A stretch of DNA of 64,000 nt. Origin: Carallia brachiata (taxonomy: Eukaryota > Streptophyta > Magnoliopsida > Malpighiales > Rhizophoraceae). The translations under genes and the position numbers were made by a program. The stretch lies in NCBI GenBank assembly GCA_021464245.1, contig JADCRB010000036.1:5194372-5258371 (forward strand), written 5' to 3'. The notes under the pieces are model-generated. The model was not told the origin of the DNA. It saw only the letters and a program-made list of their open reading frames with translations, and did not search any database. Within the stretch, counting starts at the first letter, position 1. Each line of letters opens with the position of its first letter. Below, one piece after another: positions 23,101-42,396 of this stretch.

Positions 23101-23831
23101 AAAAGCAAACAAAACACATCATGAACAAGCTAGCAGAGCGATGCTTAAAATGTAGTGCATTTTATTTGCATCCACATATCTGTGCACAAACAGATTTCCT
23201 GCCAACTAGAATAACTGCGTTCAACTCACCAAGTTGCTGCACAAGATAACGACCAAGGAAACCTGTAGCTCCAAACACCGTGGCGATAATGCCACTGCAA
23301 AAACAAGAAAACTAGTCAAGGAATTACCAAACTAAACTAACTAAACCACATAAAGATGTCAACGATCGAATAGACTGAAAACAACCTCAATTCAAATCAA
23401 ATCCTGAATATTAACGGTAAAAAAAAGGCTATAGTAAAAGGCAAAAGAAGCAATAGGCTACACTTGAAATCAAGAACCGCGAATAAAATTCAATCATTTT
23501 ACATTTTTACTACATTTCGCCAGAAGAGAATAGAGGTAAACGGAGAGTTACCTGACGGAAGATCTTCCACCGGTGCCCTTTCGAACGAGGTGGCCCACAC
23601 CCCTGCCGGCGAGAGCAGATGCAAACCGCGGATGATCAGCTCCATAATCTACAAATTAAAAAAAAAAAAAGAGTAAAAACTAAAAGTTAGAAGCAAAAAA
23701 TTCAGAGAGAAGTGAACGGAACCCTAGCAAACGGAGGGATTACAGTGATCGGAGATCGGGAAAAGTGATTTGAGGGACGAGATGGAGGCTGCCGACGACC
23801 GGTGCCCTAATCTTCTCGATATGGCCTGCAT
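20136..23831 (-). CDS. NDUFA9: Complex I subunit NDUFA9-like (39 kDa), mitochondrial
   Basis: This accessory subunit of NADH:ubiquinone oxidoreductase is an atypical short-chain dehydrogenase that binds NADPH in the peripheral arm. Twelve exons with GT-AG borders keep one frame: 23744-23831, 23552-23648, 23230-23294, 22972-23057, 22776-22860, 22624-22694, 21284-21415, 21069-21184, 20857-20980, 20720-20788, 20378-20498, 20136-20275. They give 397 residues, close to the plant length. Residues 1 to about 55 are Arg/Ser-rich, fitting a mitochondrial presequence. The Rossmann motif is [18 protein letters not shown]. Other family blocks are [55 protein letters not shown] and the C-terminal [16 protein letters not shown]. 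The ~1.2 kb intron between 21415 and 22624 is the longest. The start is the ATG at 23831. The gene is intact. Confidence 0.96.
20576..20614 (-). mobile_element. Tail-only retroposition scar in an NDUFA9 intron
   Basis: A 19-base insert (13 T then GAGAAA, 20586-20604) is bounded by perfect copies of AAGTAAACTT at 20576-20585 and 20605-20614. Confidence 0.7.
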
Positions 23832-23899
23832 CCTTACGCTCTCCGTTTGTCGAGACGAACACAGAGAGAAATGTGTCTGAGGGGAAGAGAGAGATATGC

Positions 23900-23934
<35 letters not shown>

Positions 23935-24060
23935 AACTGGGCTTTGTTAAGTCTAACAGAGCGTAATGGGCTTGAGCCTTAAAGATGCATCCATAAATAA
24001 CAGATGGTGGCCCGTTTCACGCAAACGGGCGAATAATGCCCTTTTTTTTTTCTTTTTTAG
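23832..24060 (-). promoter_or_regulatory. NDUFA9 5' leader and promoter-proximal DNA
   Basis: This region is directly upstream of the NDUFA9 start. It has a (GA) microsatellite at about 23896-23922 followed by short CAGA repeats. No core promoter element can be placed with confidence. Confidence 0.35.
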
Positions 24061-24074
24061 AGTGCTCCACTAAT

Positions 24075-24205
24075 TTGATTTTTTTTTTAATAAAATTTAT
24101 TTATAATCTAATATTATATAATTTATTTTTTATTTTAAATAAATTTTATTTATTATATGATGTAAAATTATAAATAAATTATACTCACTAAAAAATATAA
24201 ATCAA
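24075..24205. repeat. Small AT-rich foldback element
   Basis: TTGATTTTT at the left end and AAATATAAATCAA at the right end lie in inverted orientation, and inner segments (ATTTATTTATAAT / ATTATAAATAAAT) also pair. The arms are about 50 bases. It resembles a decayed MITE; no clear target duplication is seen. Confidence 0.5.
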
Positions 24206-24338
24206 ACTAAAATATTTTTTTTTTTAGACTAGGGCTTTCGTTTGTTAAATATCCTTCCTTCGGGTTTGTTGTCTAGATCGGAGTTCTTGGGCCCCGGGCT
24301 TTTCTGCCTTCCATTTAGATCAGAAAAATAATAATAAT

Positions 24339-24526
24339 ATCAGTGAACGTTGGTGCGAGTGGTAGGGGCTCGTCGTCGTTTAATCAGAGGTCTCAAATTC
24401 GAGTCCTTGGGAATACAGTCGCATTAAATACTCACTGAGAGACCTTTGCCACCCTTCGGGATCCTGTCCAGGTCGATTCAAATTAGTCAGCCCATTGGAC
24501 TGAATACTGGACGGTTTTAGACCTAA
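24339..24526 (+). mobile_element. tRNA-derived SINE with perfect 17-bp target duplication
   Basis: The head GTTGGTGCGAGTGGTAGG fits an A box, and CAAATTCGAGTCC about 35 bases later fits a B box. The body includes CACTGAGAGACCTTTGCCACCC and ends before an AATAAT-rich tail. The 17-bp sequence AGAAAAATAATAATAAT occurs at both borders (24322-24338 and 24527-24543). It differs from the poly(A)-tailed SINE family at 7481, 45142 and 53803. Confidence 0.75.
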
Positions 24527-24543
24527 AGAAAAATAATAATAAT

Positions 24544-25533
24544 TATTATTATTATTATTTTAGATTATAGGTAACCACTGGGTATACCACTCAAAAAAAA
24601 TATATAGGTATAACTTACTGACGAACAAACTTAAAATTTGGGGTGAGATCTAGAGTGATCTCAAGTTCAATCCTTAAATCTTACTTTATTAAAATTATAA
24701 GTCATTAGATCTCAAATTATTTGCGTTTCGATATTTCAAATTTTGATTGTATCGTCTTGGAATACATCAGGCTTCAATTTAATGCATTGAGTTTCAAGGC
24801 TTCAAAGTTTTCGACTCAAATTATTCAAGTTTCGTATTAATTGAGTTTTAAGTCAATTAAATTTCGTGTCGTTTTAGTTTTGAGTGATTTGGATTATAAG
24901 TCATTTGACTTTTTAATTAATTTCATTATGTACTCGATTTAATCATGTTATGATAAGTGACATACCTGCATCTAATTTGGCGGTTAGAATTAAAATTGAT
25001 AGGACATGGAAACTACAAAAGAAAATAACAAAATTTTGAGTGGGATTGTCATTTTGACTCTACAAATTTTCCAAAAGTTGACTAAAAAATAAAAGCCTGC
25101 CTAACTTATTCCACGTGTACACTAACTAAAAGTCTTTAACTCTGTACACTAACTTATTCCACGTGTTGAACAGACATTACACTCTCTAACCCACACCCAA
25201 AATTTTCCACGTGCTTAATTATTGATCGCCACCCTTTATCCAGCCTAACCAACAACAGTTTATTCTATTAAAAAGTATGCCTACGCCAACCAAGTCATCA
25301 GCTTCCCACTCTGCTTCAAGCTGATGAATTAACTGAACAAGAGAGATAGCTTTTCCTTCCTTCACAGGGGGTTGAATGCAAGTATCAACACGCACACGCT
25401 CCTCCCCACCCGCGGACGTGCCTTCGGCATTCGTATTTGTCTTTGGATTTGCCGAAGGCAGCAGCAGGAGGAAGCGAAGCCCATTGAGGCCACTTCGCGT
25501 GGGACTGTCAACCTCGCGGGCATGCCAGGGAAG
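24544..25533. other. Intergenic downstream of ABCC5
   Basis: AT-rich DNA with ATT repeats at 24541-24562. The part nearest 25534 should contain the ABCC5 3' UTR. No other gene is seen. Confidence 0.35.
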
Positions 25534-32131
<6,598 letters not shown>

Positions 32132-32880
32132 TATTGAAAACTGTGAGATATGATTTAAGATATTGGGTCGGTGCTGGTGTTGGTATTGTTATTGTTTCTA
32201 ATAAGCAGCAATGAGAAGAGACGAGATCGACTCGTGTAGAGAGGAGCATTTCACCATCTGGGTAATGAAGCGGACGGTTGTTAGCTCTATGGAGAAAGAA
32301 TCTGCAGACACATTGCACATGAAAACAAACAGATTTTTATCAGCACGGAGGCCAAAGGGGCACAGAAAGATAAAAAAGAGTTGGCTTTGGTTTCTACTCT
32401 CTCACTCTTTCTCTCTGTGAGCATGCCTACGCGTGTGTGCCTCTTATCCCTAAACAGAATCAGAAGGAGACAAAGCGAAGGAGACGCAAAATTCTCAAAA
32501 TCTGAATACAACCCATACGAGAAAACACCAAAACAAAGAGAGAGAAACAAAAACAGAACAAAAAAACTGACCTTGAAAATCGTTTCTAGTGAGCCTCGAG
32601 GCAATCCTGTGATTGAAAGCTACCCTTTGTTTTTCTACGATAGAAAGCTCACTTTTTTTCTCTTTTTTTACCTCAAAAGTCCAGCTCCCTCTTTACTTCT
32701 TCTTCTCTGAGACAAAAAAAACACAGAGAGAATAATAATAAGAAAGCTGCACTAAGCTTTCCTTCCAACAATGAGAACCTTAATGTAGAAGAAAGAGAGA
32801 AGCAGAGAGAAGGCTTTGCTGTTTACTCTCTCGCTCTTTCTTTGGGATCGCATATATGATATGATATAATATGATATATT
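32132..32880 (-). promoter_or_regulatory. ABCC5 5' leader and promoter-proximal DNA
   Basis: This region upstream of the ABCC5 ATG contains CT/GA-rich leader-like tracts at 32400-32420 and 32790-32840 and a degenerate ATATGATAT repeat at 32850-32880. A 5' UTR intron is possible but not demonstrable here. Confidence 0.35.
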
Positions 32881-34469
32881 ACTATGTTGTGATGACAAAA
32901 AAGCTTTTTATTTTTTGATTAAAGTTGCAATCTTTGGATCGTCGCAGCACTTGCCGTGTTGGAAATGTGCGTCTTTTGCGGTTGGAAGCGTGCGTCTTGT
33001 TGTTGTTAGGGGTGAAATGGAGGACAACAGAGAGTGAGTAGGCTAGGCGTGTGTTTTAGCTATAAGAGCATTGGATTGTTGGTAATCTCATTTGGTTTTT
33101 TAGTTGATCTTATCACTTGCTTCGTGCTTGCCGTTGTTTTATACTTGTTGGGAAATTTATACAAGAGTGCGTGTGGAGGAGGGGCGAGAGAGAGAGAGAG
33201 GGAGAGAGAGAAATATTCTATTATTCTTTGTTACCGTTAGAATATTATTAAAAAAAAATTTGTGATTTTATTTAGTTAATTTTAAATCAAGTACAAAAAA
33301 AGGTATTTCATTGAATGATTGATTTTATAAAAAAATAAAAAAAATATCAGATAAAATACATAATCATTTATTATTTTATATACAATGTCTGTTTAGTATT
33401 AGCTATTATTAATTTGGATGGTGTTCTCCCAAACGGAATGTCTTTGTTCTTTACGAAGAAATAAAAGATTATTTATTTGTGACTGCCAATTGTACCATGT
33501 TGTTGTGTATGCCAGAGAGAACGAGAAAGAGAGAGTTGGAGAATTGGTGACGTTGGCATTTTGGACTTTGGTGGGTGCTCTAGTGGGCCATCGTGGTAGG
33601 GGGAGTGGGGAATTTGAAGTGTGACAATATCGTTTTGCTAACCAAATTACACAAAGGCAATTAGGCAAAGCCTTTTGAGGCTATTGCGGGACACATCAAT
33701 CTTGTATATGCTTGGCATATTTAGTATGATGATGAATAATTCAATAAAGGTCAGCAAAAACCCATTAAAATGCCTTTTCATTTATTTGCCAACAAGAGGA
33801 TGATTTCGCACCACTACCTAGAAGAAGTGGCAAAAGGTAAGGTAAATTAGATTCGAATCGCGTCATTTTGAATTATTTGAATTTTAAGTTATTTAAATGT
33901 CAATTTTATGATTATTGATGTGTATGCTGGTGTTTTTTTCTTAGGGCAAATAGGATATTGGTGGTTAAATTAGATTACAATCTCTAAGCATCCAATGTCA
34001 ATGGGGCCTGCATAAATTAAACACGGTGAGCTACGTGCATTTTTTAGGAAAAAATTACGTATATATATTTTAATAGATATAAAATTAGTATATAGAGATT
34101 TAAACTGTCAAAAATATATTAATTAAAAAATGAATAAATAATTATATTAATTCTATGTCCTTTTTACTGTAGATTGTTATACTTTATACCGAAGTAACGC
34201 TATGGTACCATAAATCCATAATCAGCTACCCCACTTATCACGGCCTCTTTTGACTTTTACGTGGGAAAAAGTTGAGAAAACTTTTGTTTGGTTATTGAGC
34301 GATAGTTTTTGTACACCAGTACATGTGTGGGCTGGAAGAGGGGAAAAGGTCGTCATGGTGGTGCCATAAGTCTTTTCTCCTCCTTCCACGACATCCCCAT
34401 CTGTGATCTGTGTGAGACTTCTTCGACCTTTTTGTGTCAAAAAGGACGGTGCATGCATTGGCTAACAAC

Positions 34470-34515
34470 GAAAGAAAAACCAACCTTTTTTTTGAGCTGA
34501 AAGAAAAACCAACCT
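34470..34515 (-). mobile_element. Tail-only retroposition scar
   Basis: A 12-base insert (7 T then GAGCT, 34487-34498) is bounded by perfect 17-bp copies of GAAAGAAAAACCAACCT. Confidence 0.75.
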
Positions 34516-34759
34516 GAGACATCGAAACAATGAAAATGTCATTTTCGAGAGTCAATGGCATATTAAAGAGGCGTCACAGTCTAAATACCTATTAGTTTCT
34601 CTATGATGACTTATAACAATTGTGATGCCCTGCTTAATTATGTGGTAAATAGCAATTCAAGGTGAAATGGGCAATTAAGGGACATTTCCGACTTGTTGAC
34701 TCACAACAGAAAAGAGAATAATTCCACTCTATTTAATGAAATAAAGAAAATAACAGATT

Positions 34760-34815
34760 AAAAAACCTTCTTTATTCTTTTTTTTTTTTTGGTAAGAAAA
34801 AACCTTCTTTATTCT
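34760..34815 (-). mobile_element. Tail-only retroposition scar, 19-bp target duplication
   Basis: An 18-base insert (12 T then GGTAAG, 34779-34796) is bounded by perfect 19-bp copies of AAAAAACCTTCTTTATTCT at 34760-34778 and 34797-34815. Confidence 0.82.
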
Positions 34816-35711
34816 GTAGGATAATAAGATCCATAAATTACAGAGGTGGGTTTTCGATGAAAACTATCGCCCAACAACCATTCAGGGAATTTGACCTCCG
34901 GACAAAGGGGGAAAAAAACAAAGAAAGTTTGGAAGTTTGGAACTCAAATTTTCACAATCACATGATGATGGATTGGACTTTTGGATGCCAACCCATTTCC
35001 CCAATTTCTGTTTTTTCCTTTAAATACGTAGAAATTCACTTCATTTATGAATGAAAGGGTAGTGTTAAATAACTGACAGAAGATCGAGGCATTTATTAAT
35101 GTCGAATCACCAAGTTAAAATTCTATTGTTATTATCATCCACAAATTGGAAGCCACATTGAATTATGTCTTGAGATCATCTCAATAATTAGGTTACCGTA
35201 ACTGCTTATCAATCAGATCCAATTGTTGTTATAGTAAATATATATGCAAGAATTACAAAGAAAAATTTAAAACTATAACCCTTCAAAATAATTAATTTTT
35301 TTATTCACTTAAACTGAGATTTAAATTTAACACCTTTAATTTTAGAGATAATTTTAATATTATTTAAATTATAACTCATTACAAAAAAAAAAAAAAAGGA
35401 CTATTCATAACAATAACCAAAAAAATGACCAATAAATGAAGACCTAAAAAAAAAAAAAGAAATTAAAAACGAGCACGGGGACTCTTTCGGGTTTTGGTCG
35501 ATATTAGTGGACAGTCTTGATTAATGTCAATTGAATGGGCTAACTTGGCACCCCGGTTGGACAAAAAGCTAAAAAGGAATCAAAGCGGAAACGGCACTTT
35601 GTTACTAGAAACTTCTGTGGAATATAATAACAATGAGGAAGAAATGAATTCAATTAATAAATTAATATAACTCCTTTTTCAACATGCATATATTATACAG
35701 CAGTAGAATAT

Positions 35712-35746
35712 TATGCCTATTTAAGTGGGCAACTTAAATAGGCATA
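35712..35746. repeat. Perfect 15-bp inverted repeat with 5-base loop
   Basis: TATGCCTATTTAAGT, loop GGGCA, then its exact reverse complement. The phrase AGGCAACTTAA recurs about 20 bases downstream. Function unknown; no gene adjoins it. Confidence 0.85.
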
Positions 35747-36486
35747 CGTAAGTAGGCAACTTAATACGTAAAGGAAACATGTCCTTTGCGCAACTTAATT
35801 TAGTTATGGGAGTCATACGCAAACACGTCATTTGCGCTCTCATTTAGGAAATAAATATATATATATATATAAGTTTTGAGATAATTTAATCCATAAAAAG
35901 GGAAAAGGAAAGGAGAAGGGGAAAAGGGTATCATGAGAGTCAACAAAATCGATAACTATTTAAAATAATGTTATCTTTTACTACTGGAGAAAAACACAAT
36001 TAGTAAAAAAAAAAAAGTAATTATAAACAAATAAGCAAGAAATCAGTCGGAGTAATGTTATTTATCAAGACTTTTTTTTTTTTTTGACTATAATAAGCAG
36101 AGAGTGACTCTACGAACGGATCTTTAGTATTTTACATAGGATAATAATATAAAAAAAAAATCGAATCTTAATAAATATCATTATTGAAAATGTAGCGAAC
36201 CAATACATTCAAGAAGCTTGTTTTGTTCAAAAGTCGAATTGGGTCGTGCTCAAGTTGGGATGCCACGCAAGTTTAACCTAAACACCACGAGATCTAATTA
36301 AGATTTACATTACAAAATCTTTGTCCGAGTCTTCCCATTGTTGCGTTAACATAACCATAAAATCTTTGGTCAATCAACAATTGAAAAATATTTTCACAGT
36401 ATGCACACAAGCACCAAAATATTTTTATAATTTACTGGCCATTCCCAAAGGAAACCCAATAAAATTTTAACAGTTAATAACCGATT

Positions 36487-36527
36487 ATAATCAGGTTGGA
36501 TTTTTTTTGACATAATCAGGTTGGATT
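36487..36527 (-). mobile_element. Tail-only retroposition scar
   Basis: A nine-base insert TTTTTTGAC (36503-36511) is bounded by perfect 16-bp copies of ATAATCAGGTTGGATT. Confidence 0.65.
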
Positions 36528-39500
36528 GGATGTATCCACAAATGATTCTCTTATTTTTTTTAGATACGTGGGGTTAAATATAATGTCAAACTCATTTGTA
36601 TCATTTTTAATATAGAAAAAATAAAGATAGTCTCTTTCTACATGTGGTCCCAATAAATAATATTGTCGGTAGTAGTAAAGTAATTGAATTTTTAATTCTA
36701 ATACCTAAATTGAAAATTTTGGTATCGAATATATATATATATAGCGTTGAAGCATTCCAAACCAAAATTGATCGCACTTTTGTCACCTAAAGGCAGAAGG
36801 ATACAAGCATTGAAATATTTTTCACAAGTACATTTTCTTGGTCAAATTGTGTATCTTTCAACATTATTTGTCGGTGTGGATAATCACGACACGTGGCAGG
36901 GACCGCTGAAATATCCAAAACAAAAATGAAAACGAATACTCCACGTGGAATAGATCCAAAAATTCGAGTATGTCGTGAATTTTTTGGGCAACGAAAATGA
37001 GAAAATTTATACAAAAATGAAAAATTACGCAATCTTAGCCTAATAAGAAAATATTGTCACGTACGACTAAATAACACGATTAATATAATAAAACATATTC
37101 ATTGGCAAAAAGCAATCGGGGAGAAAACTATTGGCTAAAAATATATATTCTAGTGATTTCAGAATTGAATTTTTTAAAAATATATATAAAATTTATAAAA
37201 ATAAAAAAAATAAATTTTTTATCATTATTCATGACTCAAAGGACTTTATAACGAATAAAAAAAACTAAAAAAATTAATAACTTATCTCAAGAGAAGAAAA
37301 TCAACAAGCGAAATATGGACGAAAGATTGAACATCAATAGAATATGTCGGCGGAGAGAGCAGCACGAGGGTTGCTCATTGCGGCTTGCCAAGTCATCGAT
37401 GCGCCGCCTTGCATGTTAGTCGGCGATCTGGGTTAAGTGAGTTCTTCCAAAACGTCAAACCGACTCCGGCTGTTTATTTTCTTTTTAAGTTTAATGGTTT
37501 TCCCATTTTATTTTATTTTTTCTTTCTGCAAAATTTACAGAAGACATTATTCTATTTTGAATGCAGTAACAATTTACATGCTACATTTAAAGGCTTTAGG
37601 AAAAATATATGACATCTCAGTGAGATAACAATTAGTCTCTTCCATTACTTAAGTATTAAGGGAAAAGCTGGTGCCCGAGTATTGAATAGTAAAAATTTGA
37701 AATAATTACTAAAATATTTTCATGATATTAAATTACTCTTTAAAAGAAAATAATTCTTTGAGGCTAGATTTTGGGATTGTATTATTTGTTGTATTGATTT
37801 ATATGAGGCTGTTGCATTAGAAATTTTAGTCATAAAAAATATATCTTTTATCTGATTTTTTAGTAAATTATTCATATTTGCAATAATCTTTCTTAGAATA
37901 TTAGAAACTTTCCTAAAGTAAAGGGGATACGTATTTGCTGGTAAATTTTTAATTTAAGGTTGTTTGCAATATTATACTTTTGAGTATTTAGCTTAAAACG
38001 TACACTTTTCTTCGAATTTTTTAACTAAAATTTAAATTTCAGACTCACCTTCTCCCTTTTATTACTGTTGGACCATGAGCTTAGATGGATTAAAAAAGAA
38101 AAAAAAAAGGAGAAACACTTACATTGGAATTCGAAAGTCTCAGCTGACATCTTTATAATCTTTTTTCTTTTTTTACTGGACAGCTGCTCCGTTAATAATT
38201 GCCTGCCCAACTGATCGAATGCCCGTGATCTCAGATGCTCGAGGCCAAAAGGGTCTTCGGGAAAATGGCAGAAACAAGTTGATATTAATGTCAGATTCTC
38301 TAGCCATTTGCAGCCACAGCGATATGGGGACACCGACCCCCCGCCTTCCTCGGCCGGGGGCCCCGGGGCCCCCAAAACTTTTGGAATCCTTTGATTCTCG
38401 CCTAAAATATTTAAATTTTACATGTGTCTGTCCAAAATTTTCTTTTCCACCAAAAAACTTATAAATTCTTATATTCTCCCCTAGGCCTTCCTGGCTGACG
38501 GTACATGTGTGGTCTGCCTCAACATGCACTTTAATAATAAAAGAAAAAATTAAAGAACACAATTTTATTGATATAAATATATATTAATATTAGTTATTAA
38601 ATAATTGAACTTAAAAAAAAAATTATTAGATGTGATTAAATTGATTAAGTGTCTACTTATATTTGTTTAAAATTAAGTTACTTAGTAGTACTCTAAACAA
38701 AAATGCAAGCCCACATAATTAGTACATATTTAAGTTCTAGTTAATTAAGGATATGCTACAAAATTGATGCCAGTGTTTACCTGTTGGAATTGCCTTGGGG
38801 GTGAACATCAACCATTCGACAACACTAACAATTATTTGCCAAAGTTCGATTAGATTTGCTGCATGTCATTTTCAGATTTTGAGATAAGGGGACTACTATT
38901 TAAACTAATCACTTTGTTAATTTTCGTAAAAGCCTGTCGACTGTACAATAATTCAATAGTCATTGTTGCTCTGTCTATCGCCGCTTGTCATGAGGAATCC
39001 CACTTTCGATAAGTGAATACTGAATCGATGAAGAACCTTCTCCGAGAATGCTTGAACTGTGAGCCAAAATTTGCTTCTCACCCTCGAGTATAAAATTGTT
39101 TACCTACCTTAAACATTAATTTAAGTAATTACCGATCTTATTGACTAAAAATATAGTTGAGAGTTTGACTCTCACCATAACTTTTCTTTCTTACACTTTA
39201 TATAAATTTAATCTTCTCCCAAAATTTCAAATAAAATTGTTTACATTGACAATTTCAAGATCAAACCCTTTAATTTACATCTCACCACCCATCTTGGATT
39301 CATCCCCAATATTTCTCTTGTATTCTTTTTTGTGCGAGAACTGAAACTCTTTTAATTTTTTTTTTTAATTAGGAACCGAACTTTTAAAAAGTTTCAGGTT
39401 TGATCCTTGATACTACAGGAAATTAAGGAACATATATGTATATCCTACCATGATAACAGCCGAAGTGCACGATTACTACCTCGGAAATTTGTTGCTGGAA

Positions 39501-39854
39501 TCGGACCACCTGATTTTTTAAGCCGCAATTGACTACCAACTATTACAAACATTAGCATGATTCGAATGAATATGCTATTTTACTTTATTAATGTTCCGAG
39601 ACCTAACTGATAGAGTCTGGTGTCTGGCATGCCGTCATTTTATGATCTTTTCTATGGGAAAAGGTGAGAGTTCAAACTTGGAAAGAAACTTGACCATAAT
39701 TCAAGTAAGCAACAAATTAATTTCTTACCCTTCTCTCTTTGCTCTGATAAAACATATTTAACACAATCTTAAAACATTATAACAATCACTTCTTTAAGTG
39801 TAAGTCTCTTTATATCAGGCCTACCTTAAAAGCGCAATTCTGTGTATTGTTCGT

Positions 39855-40047
39855 CTCTGATACCACTTATAAAAAAGTGCAAGAGCCCAAAATCAGGGAA
39901 AAACTTAAGTAAGATCTAAGTAAAAAATAAACTCATGGGCCTAACACCACATTTCAACTCAAAATATTAATGCATTGGGTTTATAGGTTCTTTTCACTTA
40001 TAAATTAGTTATTCTTCCCTCTCTTTCTTGTTGTAGGATATTTAACA
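39855..40047 (-). mobile_element. Probable TRIM/LTR relic with tRNA-iMet primer site
   Basis: On the minus strand an LTR-like block begins TGTTAAATATCC, carries GTGGTGTTAGGCCCATGAG and GGGCTCTTGCACTTTTTTATAAG, and is followed directly by TGGTATCAGAG, the usual plant primer-binding site (39855-39865). A second TGTTAAATAT lies at about 39755-39763 and could start a decayed partner LTR. No target duplication was identified, so borders are approximate. Confidence 0.4.
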
Positions 40048-42242
40048 CACAACAATCCGCACATAACATCTTAATATTTTCTGTGCCTCAAAATTATAGC
40101 TAGGTATTTGTGGCTGCCAACAATATTGGGAGTGTTAATTTGGGCATACTCTGCGAGGAAGGCAACTTCGATTCGGATTTTCTTTTCTAGTCTGGGGACA
40201 TTAGCAATGGTGCTTTCAAGCTTTGAGAGAAATCTCCACGGACATGTTTGGAGTGATTATCTAAGTAGGGATTAAATTTGTTGTTATTTTGTTTCGTATC
40301 TTCTTCTATGACCCTTTTGGTTTATTTTCCTACTTGTGACCAAAAGAAAAAAAATTATGACTTCCCCATCCACTTCAATCAGGGAAGCGTGAACCATAAC
40401 ATGTTCTTGAATTGTGAAGAGAGTTGCAGATAAACAGATTAGTAGGAATAAAAGGCCAATTTTGAACAACCTGAATGAATTAGATTCTTAGAATGTCCAT
40501 GGCAACGTGCTTAGAAAGCACGAATATGTCTTTTGATTAGCACCATTCAATAATATATACGAGCCCAAATGGGCCAACCATGCTTACTTTCATGCAAATT
40601 TAATCAACAATCGCCAATTTCCATGTGTGGCCACTTGATAGCAATTTTTCAGTCAATACAAGCATCTAGGGAATTTCCAATAGAGACAAACACAAGTTCG
40701 GCTGATGTCAATATTCGGCAACGCTTTTTTTTAAGGGAAAAAAGAAAATCAAAATTGTTATTAGGAATGAAAAAGGCAGGGACAAATGGATGTGTTGGTT
40801 GAACAGAAAGACAAATGGATAGCAAACACTCAGCAATAATTCCAGAGAAATTCCATTTCTCTCACTCAGATTTAATATTCTTGAAAGAGAATTAGAATTT
40901 AGTTCCCCAATTTGCCTTCTCTAAAAGCATGTGGGGTAAAAAGGGGATACAAGGTTGCTCTTTTTTTTTTTTCCCCATTAACCATGTTTGTATCAATCAG
41001 ACATATTCCTATGTTAGGATCTTTCTATTCTCTTTTCATGTGATTGGTGAATATTTTCTAGGATGTTTGGGTTCTAATAAGGATATTTTGAGGGTATAAT
41101 TGGGCACATTCTAAAAGAATATATTCAGTCCTTGCTACAAAAGGGCAGTGCAAATAAACTTATATGGATCCACTGGGCAAAATTAATGAATATTAGGTCT
41201 ATTGTCACTTGCAACCAAAAATACCTGAAAAACGCACAGAAAAAAGAACAAGGAAATCAAAATGAAATAAGAGAGATCAAGATAACAGAAAATTGACATT
41301 GATAATAACACATTTAGCATCAATGATAACTGGGTACCGTTTTGTTGGTGACAGAACGATCGATTTTAAAAACACTTTTTTATTGTTATTGAATAATATC
41401 TCCTTTTTCTCACTGAAATTAATTGGAAAAAGGGGGCTAATACATATACCGAGCTTTTAACTCCAGTAGGTACACTGAGTATTAAAAAATTAATTTTTTA
41501 TTTTTTAAAAAAATTAAAAGTTAGATTTAAATGAGTATTACCTTAAAATATAACATGTTGATATTACATGAGATTTTTTTTTTTAAAAATTTCCTTCAGA
41601 AAAAATATTTTTTTATTAATACAGTATAAAAAATGATTTTTATATTAATATGTGTACGAATGTATACATAAAAATACGTGGACGAAACATTTCCGTTAGA
41701 AAAAAAAAAAGAACCTTTTTGATGTGCTTGAAAATCTTCTGCCGTAGAGGCACTGCTGTAGATTCTAACCATGGTCTGGTTCAATTGTGTGGTCCAAGAG
41801 GATCCAAAACTTTTTGCCGGCAAGAGACGGTTCGGTTTCAATTCCAGTTCATTTCCATTTTTTGTTTGAAATAGACCAACCCTTTTTTCAAATTTTTCAT
41901 TGAATACGAGAATTAAACAAAACTTTATAATCACATTATTGTTTGGTAAGCCTTTAAAGAATTTATATAAATTTTTTGATTCATTAAAAAATTTATTAAA
42001 TCGAAAGTTATATAATAAAAGTAATTTTCTTTTTTGTCACAAATCAAACTCCCATTTTTTCAAATTTAGAATTCAACATTTTCAAAATGAAAATCTAAAC
42101 TCTTAATCACCGAAAGTTTTTTTTTAAATGAGTTTTAAAAAAATATATATAATAAAATATAAAATTTATAATAATTTTTTAAAATTTATGGTTGGAAATT
42201 AACTTGAACATAGTTATGATTTGGTTTCAGTTTTTGACGGCA
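40048..42242. other. Intergenic, no gene supported
   Basis: AT-rich DNA with short ATG frames on both strands, none with a recognisable family or exon structure. No clear transposon ends were found. Confidence 0.35.
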
Positions 42243-42396
42243 TGAAAAATCTCTAACTAAACAGACTCATGCAATATCAGAGTTGTTAAGTTTAACCTAA
42301 TTTAGTTCTGATTCAATTGTTATTGTTTTCTTTTTTTTTTTTTTTTTGTCTATCAGAACTAATAGCCCAATAATAAAGAGAGGAGAAGGATAAATC
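42243..42396. repeat. Direct repeat copy 1 with truncated SINE (copy E)
   Basis: The segment from ATCTCTAACTAAACAGACTC to GAGAAGGATAAATC is about three-quarters identical to 43624-43775. Its right part, from the T run at 42331 through GTCTATCAGAACT, is the 3' half of a poly(A)-tailed SINE on the minus strand. The hAT-like element begins at its end. Confidence 0.7.

Larger units (their letters stand above)
32881..39854. other. Gene-poor AT-rich intergenic DNA
   Basis: No conserved coding region was found on either strand. It holds a (GA) tract at 33186-33210, tail-only scars at 34470-34515, 34760-34815 and 36487-36527, a 15-bp perfect hairpin at 35712-35746, an (AT) run near 35857-35871 and a GC-rich palindromic island near 38335-38375. 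The rest looks like decayed transposon DNA. Confidence 0.4.

Noticed and set aside
38025..38562. Overlapping minus-strand frames of 116 and 129 codons through the GC-rich island
   Set aside because: The Gly/Pro content comes from the GC palindrome; no conserved domain or consistent exon model.
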